Shown piece after piece: positions 56,365 through 64,000 of a DNA stretch of 64,000 nucleotides. The notes under the pieces were generated by a model. It was not told where the DNA came from and made no database searches. It worked only from the letters and a program-made list of their open reading frames with translations. Origin of the DNA: Alphaproteobacteria bacterium (GTDB lineage: Bacteria > Pseudomonadota > Alphaproteobacteria > UBA828); assembly GCA_022823305.1 (NCBI GenBank), contig JAJDXK010000023.1, positions 50,716 to 114,715 of the forward strand, written 5' to 3'. A program made the translations under genes and the position numbers. Position 1 is the first letter of the stretch, and every line of letters starts with the position of its first letter.

Positions 56365-57333
56365 GTGACGCTGCTCCGGGTACGCGATCTCAGTGTGACC
56401 TTCGAGACCGGCGACGGCACGGTCAACGCCGTCAACGGCGTCGATCTTGCAATCGGCGCCGGGCAGTCGGTCGCGGTCGTCGGCGAGAGCGGCTCCGGCA
56501 AGAGCCAGATCATGTTCGCCATCATGGGTCTGCTGGCGCGAAACGGTGCCGCCGCCGGCTCGGTGACGTTCGACGGCACCGAGCTGCTCGGCCTCGACGA
56601 GGGGGCGCTGAACCGGATCCGCTCCAGCCAGATCGCGATGATCTTTCAGAACCCGATGACCGCGCTCAACCCGTACATGCGGATCTCGCACCAGATGACC
56701 GAGGTGCTGACGCTGCACAAGGGCATGAGCCGGCGCGCGGCGCTGGCCGAGGCGATCGGTCTGCTCGATGCGATGGAGGTGCCCGAGGCGGCCACGCGGA
56801 TCGGCATGTACCCGCACGAGTTCTCGGGCGGCATGCTGCAGCGGGTGCTGATCGCCATGGCCCTGCTCTGCCGCCCGCGCCTCTTGATCGCCGACGAGCC
56901 GACCACGGCGCTGGACGCCACCGTGCGGGGCCAGATCATGCGCCTGCTCGCAGACGTGCGCGCGCGCTTCGGCACCACCGTGATCCTGGTCACCCACGAC
57001 GTCGGCATCGTGGCGGGACACTGCGACGAGATGGTCGTGCTCTACGGCGGCCGCGTCATGGAGAGCGGTCCGGTCGCGCGCATCTTCGCCGCACCGCACC
57101 ATCCCTACACGCGGAGCCTGCTGGACGCCGTGCCGCGGCTCGACCGGGACGACGAGAGGCTGCGCAGCATCCCCGGCGATCCTCTCGGCACGAATCTGCT
57201 CCCCGCCGGCTGCCCCTTTGCCGCGCGCTGCCCGCGGGTGGAGGAGCGCTGCCACCGCGAGCGGCCGGCGAGCGAGCGCCCCGCGCCGGACCGGGTGGTT
57301 GCCTGCCATCGGCCCCTGGAAGGTGTGGCATGA
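56365..57333 (+). CDS. oppD: Peptide ABC transporter ATPase OppD
   Basis: A 322-residue ABC ATPase. Walker A is 'GESGSGKSQIMF' near residue 45, the signature is 'EFSGGMLQRVLIAMAL', Walker B is 'LLIADEPTTALDATV', and the C-terminal cysteine-rich 'GCPFAARCPRVEERC' segment, which can bind an iron-sulfur cluster in OppD/DppD, is present. The start codon is GTG. The last four bases overlap oppF. Confidence 0.95.
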   Translation: MTLLRVRDLSVTFETGDGTVNAVNGVDLAIGAGQSVAVVGESGSGKSQIMFAIMGLLARNGAAAGSVTFDGTELLGLDEGALNRIRSSQIAMIFQNPMTALNPYMRISHQMTEVLTLHKGMSRRAALAEAIGLLDAMEVPEAATRIGMYPHEFSGGMLQRVLIAMALLCRPRLLIADEPTTALDATVRGQIMRLLADVRARFGTTVILVTHDVGIVAGHCDEMVVLYGGRVMESGPVARIFAAPHHPYTRSLLDAVPRLDRDDERLRSIPGDPLGTNLLPAGCPFAARCPRVEERCHRERPASERPAPDRVVACHRPLEGVA

Positions 57334-58316
57334 GCGCGCCTCTCCTCTCGGTGCGCGAGCTTGGCGTGACCTATCGCGTGCGACCCGGGGGGAGCCCACC
57401 CTGGGCACGGGCGCGGGCGCTTCAGGCCGTCCGCAACGTCAGCTTCGACCTGGCGCCGGCCGAGACCCTCGGCATCGTCGGCGAGAGCGGGTCGGGCAAG
57501 TCCAGCCTCGCCCGCGCCCTGATCGGCACGGTGCCTGCCTCGCGCAGGCAGGCGCTCTGGCAGGGCGCGGATCTGCTGGCGATGGGAGCGGAGCAGCGCC
57601 GCCCCCTTCGCCGCGACATCCAGATGATCTTCCAGAACCCGCTGGGCGCGCTGGACCCCCGCATGACGGCGGGCGAGATCGTCGCCGAGGCGCTCACGAC
57701 CCACGAGAGAGGCCTGCCCAGGCACGAGGTCCGCTCGCGCGCAGCCGCGATGCTGGAACGGGTGGGCCTGTTGCCCGAGCACATGAACCGCTACCCGCAC
57801 GAGTTCTCCGGCGGTCAGTGCCAGCGCATCGGCATCGCGCGCGCGCTCATCGTCGGGCCAAGGCTGGTGATCTGCGACGAGCCGGTCTCGGCATTGGACG
57901 TCAGCGTGCAGGCGCAGATCGTCAACCTGCTGCAGGACCTGCAGCGCGACCTCGGCCTCTCCCTGATCTTCATCTCCCACGACCTGGGCGTGGTGAAGCA
58001 CATCGCCGACCGCATCATGGTGTTCTACCTGGGCCGCGTGCTTGAGCATGCGGCGGCTGGCGAACTCGTGCGTGCGCCCCGTCATCCCTACACCCGCGCC
58101 CTGATCGCGGCCGCACCCGTGCCTGACCCTGCGGTCGAGCGCGGGCGCCAGGCGACGGGACTGGGGGGCGAGCTGCCGTCGCCTCTGGCGCCGCCTTCCG
58201 GCTGCGTGTTCCGCACCCGCTGCCCCATCGTCCGCGACGCCTGCGCCGACGAGGTTCCGGCCATGCGCGAGGTGGGTGAGGATCACGTCGCAGCGTGCCC
58301 CTACGACGCAGGCTGA
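57330..58316 (+). CDS. oppF: Peptide ABC transporter ATPase OppF
   Basis: A 328-residue ABC ATPase, partner of OppD. Walker A is 'GESGSGKSSLARALIG' near residue 52, the signature is 'EFSGGQCQRIGIARALIV', Walker B is 'LVICDEPVSALDVSV', and the tail holds 'GCVFRTRCPIVRDAC'. An insert before Walker A ('RPGGSPPWARARALQAV') is usual in OppF. It is the last gene of the oppABCDF operon. The convergent oxidoreductase gene ends 34 bases away. Confidence 0.95.
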   Translation: MSAPLLSVRELGVTYRVRPGGSPPWARARALQAVRNVSFDLAPAETLGIVGESGSGKSSLARALIGTVPASRRQALWQGADLLAMGAEQRRPLRRDIQMIFQNPLGALDPRMTAGEIVAEALTTHERGLPRHEVRSRAAAMLERVGLLPEHMNRYPHEFSGGQCQRIGIARALIVGPRLVICDEPVSALDVSVQAQIVNLLQDLQRDLGLSLIFISHDLGVVKHIADRIMVFYLGRVLEHAAAGELVRAPRHPYTRALIAAAPVPDPAVERGRQATGLGGELPSPLAPPSGCVFRTRCPIVRDACADEVPAMREVGEDHVAACPYDAG

Positions 58317-58350
58317 GAGGCCCGAAGCGCCGGGGCGAGCCGGGAACGCC

Positions 58351-59352
58351 CTAGTCGAGGCGGACGACCTCGCCGATGGCGGCGGAGCGCTCGGCCGCGA
58401 GCGTGGTTCGCACCGCCTCCATCGACTCCTCGGGCGTGATGATGGAAGGAGGCGTGTTCTCGCGCACGCAGCGGGTGAAGTAGAGGAACTCCTCGCGGAG
58501 CGCGCCGGAGAGCGCGCCGTGCAGCTCGGGCCAGTAGGTGGTGTCGGGGCTCCTGAAGCCGTCCTTGGTGCAGATGCCGATGTTGGGGAAGGTGTCCTGG
58601 ATGTGGATGAAGCCCTCGGTGCCGATGATCGACATGCGCTCGTCGATGTCGAAGGGGGTCTTCTCCGGCATGCACCACACCGTCTCCAGCGTCGCCGTGG
58701 CGCCGGAATCGAAGCGGTACATGGTCTGGCCGATGTCCGGGTGCTTGAGGCCGCGCACGTCGACGGTCTGGGCGTAGGCGCTCACCACCTTGGCGCCGGT
58801 GAACCACAGCATCAGGTCGGTGTCGTGGATGGCATCGCCGATGATGGGGCCGATCTTGTTCAGGATCTCGGGCGTCCACGCCGCCGGGATGTTGCGGCGC
58901 GAGCTCAAGGCCACGATGCGGCCGATGGAGCCCGCCTCGATCTCGCGCTTGGCCGCGGCGTAGCGCGGGTTGAAGCGGCAGATGTGTCCCACCATCAGGA
59001 AGCCCGGCGCTGCGTCTGCCGCCGCCACGATGCGGGCGCAGTCGTCCACCGTGGACGCCATCGGCTTCTCGAGGAAGACGTGCTTGCCCGCATCGAGTGC
59101 GGCCAGCGTCGGCTCGGTGTGCTGGTCCCACATGGTGACGACGCTGACGGCGTCGAGGTCGTCGCGCGCAAGCAGCCGGCGGTAGTCGGTCTCCAGCACG
59201 CCGACGCCGTACTTGCGGCCGAGGTCTTCGAGCCTGGATTCGGTGCGGGTGCAGAGCCCGGCGAGCTCCAGCCCCGGCGTGGCCTCGATGGCGTCGCAAT
59301 GGACTTCGCCGAACCAGCCGAGGCCGATCACGCCGATGCGCACGCTCTCCAT
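58351..59352 (-). CDS. Gfo/Idh/MocA family NAD(P)-dependent oxidoreductase
   Basis: A 333-residue oxidoreductase. The Rossmann motif 'IGVIGLGWFGEVHCDAIEATPGLELAGLCTR' (first half at residues 5-20) is followed by the family's 'HVFLEKPMAST' with its catalytic lysine near residue 95, and 'GDAIHDTDLMLWFTG' with the active-site Asp/His near 180. Members oxidise sugars, inositols or amino sugars. It lies 29 bases after the cupin gene on the same strand, a likely two-gene operon handling a sugar or polyol. Confidence 0.92.
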   Translation of the reverse strand: MESVRIGVIGLGWFGEVHCDAIEATPGLELAGLCTRTESRLEDLGRKYGVGVLETDYRRLLARDDLDAVSVVTMWDQHTEPTLAALDAGKHVFLEKPMASTVDDCARIVAAADAAPGFLMVGHICRFNPRYAAAKREIEAGSIGRIVALSSRRNIPAAWTPEILNKIGPIIGDAIHDTDLMLWFTGAKVVSAYAQTVDVRGLKHPDIGQTMYRFDSGATATLETVWCMPEKTPFDIDERMSIIGTEGFIHIQDTFPNIGICTKDGFRSPDTTYWPELHGALSGALREEFLYFTRCVRENTPPSIITPEESMEAVRTTLAAERSAAIGEVVRLD

Positions 59353-59381
59353 GGCGGCGCCCTTCCGCGCCTGCGCGCCGC

Positions 59382-59963
59382 TCAGGCGGCCTCGTCCTTC
59401 TGCGCGGTGAAGGTGAGGCCCCTGGCCGCGAATTTCTCCTTCACGCCCGGCTGGATGGCGTCGAGCTTGACCGCGGTGGACGGCGCCATGTCGATGTCGG
59501 TCATGTCGTGCACGCCGCCGGTGATCAGCACCTGCAGCACGCCTTCGCCCTCGCCGATGTTGCGGAAGGCGCGGTTGACCCGGGGCGGCACCGAGATGGT
59601 GTCGAACTCGCCGAGCTCGGCGCGGCCGCTGCCGTCGTCGTTCCAGGTCACTTCGAAGCGGCCCTTGAGCACGGTGAAGGTCTCGTAGGTCTGGTGGTGG
59701 GCGTGCAGCGAGGGGCCCTGTCCCGGCGGGCAGACGGCGAGCGTCATGGTCATGCCGGCGGCGTCCACGATGGGCGCGCCGGTGTTGATGGGCGTCTCCA
59801 CGTCGCCGCCGAGGCCGATCACCGAGAGCAGCTTGCGCGCGTAGATGACGTCGTTGGCCTCCTGCGGGATCTCGGGGTCCTGCTGGATCGGCAGCGGCTC
59901 CAGCGCGTCGTAGCGCGAGATCCGGCTCTCCATCTCGTCCGCCGTGATATCGATCGTCTTCAT
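59382..59963 (-). CDS. Cupin-domain protein
   Basis: A 193-residue single-cupin protein. Motif 1 is 'GPSLHAHHQTYETFTVLKGRFEV', with two histidines and a glutamate placed as metal ligands. In motif 2, 'SVPPRVNRAFRNIGEGE', the usual third histidine is replaced by arginine, so the metal site may be altered or absent. Function is unknown; many such cupins are sugar isomerases, dioxygenases or sensors. The ATG at 59963 follows GGAGGATG at good spacing. It is probably cotranscribed with the Gfo/Idh/MocA gene downstream. Confidence 0.85.
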   Translation of the reverse strand: MKTIDITADEMESRISRYDALEPLPIQQDPEIPQEANDVIYARKLLSVIGLGGDVETPINTGAPIVDAAGMTMTLAVCPPGQGPSLHAHHQTYETFTVLKGRFEVTWNDDGSGRAELGEFDTISVPPRVNRAFRNIGEGEGVLQVLITGGVHDMTDIDMAPSTAVKLDAIQPGVKEKFAARGLTFTAQKDEAA

Positions 59964-60123
59964 CGCATCCTCCCCGGCGCGCATCCCGCGCCTCGCCCCG
60001 AATGGTAGAGCGAACCGGGCCAGATTGGAATCGCCCGGTGCGCAACTGCGCGTTGCGAGGAGCACGCACGGGCCAGCCATTCAGGAGAGCTGACAGCGCA
60101 CAGGTAGACGAGAGCGCTGGTGG

Positions 60124-60210
60124 CTAGTCGGCCCTGGGGCTGCCGCGCTCGTAGAGTTCCTCCCTGGTCCAGCCACGTTCGCTGGCGGGATTCGCCGTGT
60201 TGCCCAGCCC
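60124..60210 (-). other. In-frame 28-codon extension after the acyl-CoA synthetase TAG stop
   Basis: Directly after the TAG at 60211-60213 the same frame stays open for 28 codons to a second TAG. The peptide ('GLGNTANPASERGWTREELY', then 8 more residues) looks protein-like, with a 'GWTREELYERG' helix unlike random GC-rich sequence. It may be a remnant of a lost downstream gene, or readthrough; I do not recognise the family. The other bases of the 59964-60210 gap show nothing clear. Confidence 0.35.
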
Positions 60211-61764
60211 CTAGATCTTCCGCTCGTGCCCTTCCCAGAAGCGCTCGCGCACCTTGCGCTTGAGCACCTTGCCGACGCCGCTGCGGGGGAGCGCGTCCCA
60301 GAATTCCACCGTCTTGGGCGCCTTGTAGGCCGAGAGCGCGCGCTTGCAGAGGGCAATGAGCTCGTCGCCGCTCACGCTCTCGCCGGGTTTGAGCTCGACC
60401 ACCGCCTTCACCGCCTCGCCCCACTTCTCGTCGGGCACGCCGATCACGGCGCAGTCCTGCACCGCCGGGTGGCTCCAGATCACCCGCTCGATCTCGATGG
60501 GGAAGACGTTGAGCCCGCCCGAGATGATCATGTCCTTCTTGCGGTCGACGATGTAGACGAAGCCGTCCTCGTCCTTGTGGCCGATGTCGCCGGTGTGGTG
60601 CCAGCCGTGGGCCTGGATCGCCGCCGTGCCCTCGGGGTCGTCGTAGTAGCCGAGGGAGACGAAGGTGCCGCGCACCACGATCTCGCCCCACGCGCCCGTG
60701 GGCAGCAGGATGCCGTCCTCGTCCATCATCTCGACCTCGACGAAGACCGGCGGGCGGCCGCAGCTCAGCAGGCGATGGCGCTTGGCGGGATCGGCCAGCG
60801 CCTCCAGGTGGTCGGCGGGCGTCAGGATGCCGATGGTGCAAGGGCACTCGGCCTGGCCGTAGATCTGGGTCATGCAGGGGCCGAAGAGGTCGATGGCCTC
60901 CGCCACCTTGTCGGCCGACATCGGCGCGCCGCCGTAGACGAAGTAGTCGAGGGTCGAGAAGTCGAACTCGCGCGCCCGCGGGTGCGCCAGCATCATGTAG
61001 ATCACCGTCGGCGGCATGAAGGTGTGGGTCACGCCGTGGCGGTCGATCGCCTCCATCACCGCCAGCGGGTCGGCGCTCTGCAGGCACACCGTAGTGCCGC
61101 CGAAGGCCATCGCGGGCCAGGCGAAGACACCGGCGCCGTGGGCCATCGAAGTCGCCACCAGGTGCACCGGCGGCTTGCTGATCGGCAGGTGGGCGTAGAC
61201 GTTGGCGCTCCAGGCCTCCCAGATCAGGTTGGACCACATGGCGCCCTTGGGCCGGCCGGTGGTGCCGCCGGAGGTGAAGTGGCTGATGACCGCGTCGCGC
61301 TCGTCGGGCAGCTCGGGCGCCACCTCGCCGTGTCCCTCGATGAAGGCCTCGAAGGAGGGGGCGCCATCGCCCGCGCCGTCGAGGCAGACGAGGTGCCGGA
61401 GCTGCGGGCAGTGGGCGCGGAAGTGCGCGGCCGCCGCCTCGAAGCGGGATTCGTAGAAGAGCCAGGCAGCGCCGCGCTGGTTGATGACGTAGGCGTTCTC
61501 CTCGGGCGAGGCGAGCGCGGCGAGGCCGACCCAGACGCCGCCGGCCCGGGCCGCGCCGATCCAGGCCTCGAAGGCGCGGCTGCTGTTGGCGCTCAGGATC
61601 GCGACCCGGTCGCCCGGCACGAGCCCGCCGGCGATAAGCGCGTTGGCCGTGTGGTGGCTGCGCCGCGCCACTTCGCGGTAGCTGAGCGTGCCCGCCGCGT
61701 CGATCAGGCAGGCGCGGTCCGGATGGTAGCGGTGCCCCCGCTCGAAGAAGTCGATCAGCCTCAT
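60211..61764 (-). CDS. Acyl-CoA synthetase (AMP-forming, ANL superfamily)
   Basis: A 517-residue adenylate-forming ligase. The P-loop is 'FTSGGTTGRPKGAMW' near residue 170. A7/A8 motifs are 'HTGDIGHKDEDGFVYIVDRKKDMI' near 400, 'GGLNVFPIEIER' follows, and the catalytic lysine is in 'RSGVGKVLKRKVRERF' near the C-terminus. It activates a carboxylic acid to its CoA thioester through an acyl-AMP. Chain length cannot be read by eye. It is divergent from the iron alcohol dehydrogenase, with a PsrA/FadR-like operator between them, which favours fatty-acid-like substrates. Confidence 0.94.
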   Translation of the reverse strand: MRLIDFFERGHRYHPDRACLIDAAGTLSYREVARRSHHTANALIAGGLVPGDRVAILSANSSRAFEAWIGAARAGGVWVGLAALASPEENAYVINQRGAAWLFYESRFEAAAAHFRAHCPQLRHLVCLDGAGDGAPSFEAFIEGHGEVAPELPDERDAVISHFTSGGTTGRPKGAMWSNLIWEAWSANVYAHLPISKPPVHLVATSMAHGAGVFAWPAMAFGGTTVCLQSADPLAVMEAIDRHGVTHTFMPPTVIYMMLAHPRAREFDFSTLDYFVYGGAPMSADKVAEAIDLFGPCMTQIYGQAECPCTIGILTPADHLEALADPAKRHRLLSCGRPPVFVEVEMMDEDGILLPTGAWGEIVVRGTFVSLGYYDDPEGTAAIQAHGWHHTGDIGHKDEDGFVYIVDRKKDMIISGGLNVFPIEIERVIWSHPAVQDCAVIGVPDEKWGEAVKAVVELKPGESVSGDELIALCKRALSAYKAPKTVEFWDALPRSGVGKVLKRKVRERFWEGHERKI

Positions 61765-61834
61765 GGCGGCTCCCCGCGCTCGCTCGTTCCGCGCGCCTGC
61801 CGGAGTGGTGCGGGCCGCCACGCTCTACGCGGAA

Positions 61835-61862
61835 TTGACTCGGATTTCAAACAAGTGTTTGC
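61835..61862 (+). promoter_or_regulatory. PsrA/FadR-like operator with overlapping promoter
   Basis: CAAAC-AAGT-GTTTGC at 61848-61862 matches the published Pseudomonas PsrA pattern (C/G)AAAC-N2-4-GTTTG(C/G), bound by TetR-family fatty-acid regulators. A -35-like TTGACT lies at 61835-61840, 17 bases before TTTGCT, so the operator fills the spacer and -10 region of a promoter reading toward the alcohol dehydrogenase. It is 40-odd bases before that gene and 84 before the divergent acyl-CoA synthetase start. Confidence 0.55.
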
Positions 61863-61905
61863 TCAAGAGTCTCCGGCCCGGCCGCCGCGACGGGAAAGGT
61901 ATGCC

Positions 61906-63123
61906 ATGCTGTCACTGCCCAAGCAGGAGCTGAAGGGGCACTTCACCGGGTTGCCGATGGACGAGGTCCATTTCGGCGCCGGCTGCCTCGACGCCCTGTC
62001 GGCGGAGCTCGACAGGCAGGGCGTGAGCCGCGCCGTCATCGTCACCGGCCACACGCTGGCGGAGAAGACCGACCTGGTGGAGAAGGTCGCGGCCGCGGCC
62101 GGCAACAAGTGCGCCGGCGTCTTCCACGAGACCACCCAGCACGTGCCGCGCCGCACGGTGATCGCCGCCGCGGACTACGCGCGCGCGCGCGAGGCGGACG
62201 CGCTGATCAGCTTCGGCGGCGGCACGCCCAACGACACCGCCAAGGCGGCGCTCATCTGCCTCGCCGAGGGGATCGACGAGCCCTCCGGCCTCGACGACTA
62301 CATGATCAGGTTCACGTATCCCGACCAGGTGGAGATCCCCTCGCTCACCCGCGACCCCATCCCGATGTACGCGATCCCGACCACGCTGTCCGCGGGCGAG
62401 TTCACCTACTTCGTCGGCGTCACCGACGAGGAGCGCAAGGTCAAGGACCTTTACGTCGACCGGCGGATCACGGCGAAGGCGGTCTTCCTCGACCCCGACC
62501 TCACGCTCGCGACGCCGGAGCGGCTCTGGCTCGGCACCGGCATGCGCGCGGTCGACCACTGCATCGAGGCGATGTGCTCCTCCACGGCCCAGCCCTTCAT
62601 CGACGCGCTCGCCTACCGCGCGCTCAACATGCTGGTGCGCTACCTGCGCGAGACCAGGGCGGAGCCCGAGGACATGACGGCGCGAGCGCAGTGCATGGTG
62701 GCGGCGTGGATGTCGGTCTGCGGGCTCGCCAACGTGACGCTGGGCTTGAGCCACGGCATCGGCCACCAGCTCGGCGCGCGCTGCAACGTCCCCCACGGCG
62801 AGACCTCGGCGGTGATGATGCCACACGTGATGGCTTTCAACCGCGAGGCCACCGCGACCCGCCAGGCCTGGGTGGCGGAGGCCATGGGGCTGGACATCGC
62901 CGGCATGAGCGCCGACGAGGCCGCCACCGCGGCGGCCGACGAGGTGGCGATGCTGGTGCGGGACGACATGGGCCTGCCCTGGCGCCTGCGCGATGTCGGC
63001 GTCACCCACGACGACTTCCCGGGCATCGCGGCGGACGCGCTGGAGGACATCATCGTCGCCGGCAATCCGCGCCCGGTGACATCCACCGACCAGGTGATCG
63101 ACCTCCTGCACAGGGCCTGGTGA
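61906..63123 (+). CDS. Iron-containing alcohol dehydrogenase
   Basis: A 405-residue group-III dehydrogenase. 'ALISFGGGTPNDTAKAA' near residue 100 binds NAD(P), 'AIPTTLSAGEFTYF' is near 160, and the metal ligands lie in 'GTGMRAVDHCIEAMCS' near 222, 'LSHGIGHQLG' near 287 and 'VPHGETSAVMMPHVM' near 300. Related enzymes include maleylacetate reductase, so an oxo-acid substrate is possible. The ATG at 61906 is in frame with the family start; an ATG at 61901 is out of frame. A hydantoinase-A gene follows after 46 bases. Confidence 0.93.
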   Translation: MLSLPKQELKGHFTGLPMDEVHFGAGCLDALSAELDRQGVSRAVIVTGHTLAEKTDLVEKVAAAAGNKCAGVFHETTQHVPRRTVIAAADYARAREADALISFGGGTPNDTAKAALICLAEGIDEPSGLDDYMIRFTYPDQVEIPSLTRDPIPMYAIPTTLSAGEFTYFVGVTDEERKVKDLYVDRRITAKAVFLDPDLTLATPERLWLGTGMRAVDHCIEAMCSSTAQPFIDALAYRALNMLVRYLRETRAEPEDMTARAQCMVAAWMSVCGLANVTLGLSHGIGHQLGARCNVPHGETSAVMMPHVMAFNREATATRQAWVAEAMGLDIAGMSADEAATAAADEVAMLVRDDMGLPWRLRDVGVTHDDFPGIAADALEDIIVAGNPRPVTSTDQVIDLLHRAW

Positions 63124-63169
63124 CGCGGGCCATGACATTCGTGAGAATTCCGGGCTAGGAGAGACGCCC

Positions 63170-64000
63170 ATGGGCTATCGCATTGCCGTCGACACCGGCG
63201 GCACGTTCACCGACGTGGTGGTCGCCGACGAGGCGGGCCGGCTCACCGTCGGCAAGGCGCTGACCACGCCGGACCGCACCTTCGAGGGTTTTCGCGAGGC
63301 GCTCGTCAACGCAGGCGAGATCGCCGGCGTCGCCTACGAGCGGCTGCTCGCCGAGACCGAGATGCTGATCTACGGCACCACGCGGTCCACCAACTCGATC
63401 ATCGAGGGCAAGGTGGCGAAGACGGCGCTGCTCACCACCGAGGGCTTCCCCGACACGCTGCTCTACCGCCACGGCGGCAAGCGCGAGCCGCTCAACCTCG
63501 CGATGGAGTTCCCGCCGCCCTACATCCCGCGCCGGCTTACCTTCGAGATCCCGGAGCGGATCAACGCCGAGGGCGGGGTCGAGCGGGCGCTGGACGAGGC
63601 CGCGGCACGCGCCATCATCGAGGGCCTGCCGCGCAAGCGCGTCGACGCGGTGGCGGTCGCGCTGCTCTGGTCGATCGTGAACCCCGACCACGAGCTCCGC
63701 GTCGGCGAGATGATCGCCGAGATCATGCCGGGCGTGCCCTACACCCTCTCGCATCAGCTCAACCCGATCATCCGGGAGTTCCCGCGCACCTCGTCCACCG
63801 CCATCGATGCCTCGCTCAAGCCGCTGATGCAGAGCCATCTGGCCGAGTTCGAGAGCGACCTGCGCGCCGCCGGCTGCGAGGGCGAGGTGCTGATCAGCAC
63901 GTCCTCCGGCGGCGTCATGCACGTGGACGACGTGGTGGCGAAGCCGATCTACACCGTGAAGTCAGGCCCTGCGATGGGGCCGCTCGCGGGCATCGCCTAC
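63170..64000 (+). CDS. hyuA: Hydantoinase/oxoprolinase family protein, subunit A, N-terminal part (partial)
   Basis: The first 277 codons of a gene cut by the window end. It opens with the ATPase-type phosphate loop 'YRIAVDTGGTFTDVVVADE' and continues with 'LIYGTTRSTNSIIEGKVAKTALLTTEGFPD', 'HQLNPIIREFPRTSST' and 'LISTSSGGVMH', all hallmarks of the HyuA / oxoprolinase / acetone-carboxylase-beta family. AGGAGAG lies 8 bases before the ATG. It differs from the fragment at the other end of the window only in region, so it cannot be said whether the two are paralogues. Its partner HyuB should follow outside the window. Confidence 0.93.
   Translation, partial: MGYRIAVDTGGTFTDVVVADEAGRLTVGKALTTPDRTFEGFREALVNAGEIAGVAYERLLAETEMLIYGTTRSTNSIIEGKVAKTALLTTEGFPDTLLYRHGGKREPLNLAMEFPPPYIPRRLTFEIPERINAEGGVERALDEAAARAIIEGLPRKRVDAVAVALLWSIVNPDHELRVGEMIAEIMPGVPYTLSHQLNPIIREFPRTSSTAIDASLKPLMQSHLAEFESDLRAAGCEGEVLISTSSGGVMHVDDVVAKPIYTVKSGPAMGPLAGIAY

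Overview
The window is 64 kb of densely packed, visibly GC-rich bacterial chromosome. Gene order points to an alphaproteobacterium, probably Rhodospirillales-like: bamE / cytochrome-chaperone / DUF177 / rpmF / plsX / fabH / ihfA / merR, then gltX-comEC-lexA, the J-domain protein beside aerobic cobaltochelatase cobS-cobT, and a 41-residue L36. About 60 protein genes are supported. I found no rRNA, tRNA, CRISPR array, prophage or insertion sequence.

Layout. 1-3.2 kb: end of a hydantoinase-A gene, hydantoinase B and a BMP-type binding protein. 3.5-7.9 kb (minus): ThDP enzyme, FemAB-like acyltransferase, class-III aminotransferase. 8.0-12.4 kb: dienelactone hydrolase, cobT, cobS, J-domain protein. 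12.5-18.6 kb (minus): GMC oxidoreductase, HAD hydrolase, RraA-like protein, cytochrome P450, APH-fold kinase and a small unknown protein. 18.8-25.6 kb: lexA with promoter and SOS box, comEC, gltX, then a CodA-like deaminase and a barbiturase/cyanuric-acid-hydrolase-type enzyme. 25.6-29.6 kb: a coupled SDR / SAM-hydroxide adenosyltransferase / pentapeptide-repeat set, a FAD amine oxidase and hisI. 29.6-31.7 kb: zur-znuC-znuB without znuA.

31.9-39.9 kb is the least conventional part. It has a lone family-3 binding protein, a binding-protein/permease fusion, a second permease, a 20-codon bridging ORF, a HAMP/SpoIIE phosphatase, 0.94 kb of poorly coding DNA, an OxyR with both redox cysteines and a STAS protein. 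No ATPase gene lies in the group. It could be an uptake system with a missing ATPase, or a transporter-like receptor feeding a partner switch.

40-45.2 kb (minus): glcD-glcE-glcF, rpmJ and an FAH-family hydrolase. 45.5-52.6 kb: K+-independent H+-pyrophosphatase, bamE and the envelope/lipid block. 52.8-58.3 kb: a complete Opp-type peptide/nickel ABC operon. 58.4-64 kb: Gfo/Idh/MocA oxidoreductase, cupin, acyl-CoA synthetase, and a divergent iron alcohol dehydrogenase followed by a hydantoinase-A gene cut by the window end. A PsrA/FadR-like operator sits in the divergent promoter region.

The content suggests a heterotroph living on nitrogen heterocycles (hydantoin/pyrimidine rings), peptides, amino acids and organic acids. 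Function calls are by motif and family recognition only; no search was run.
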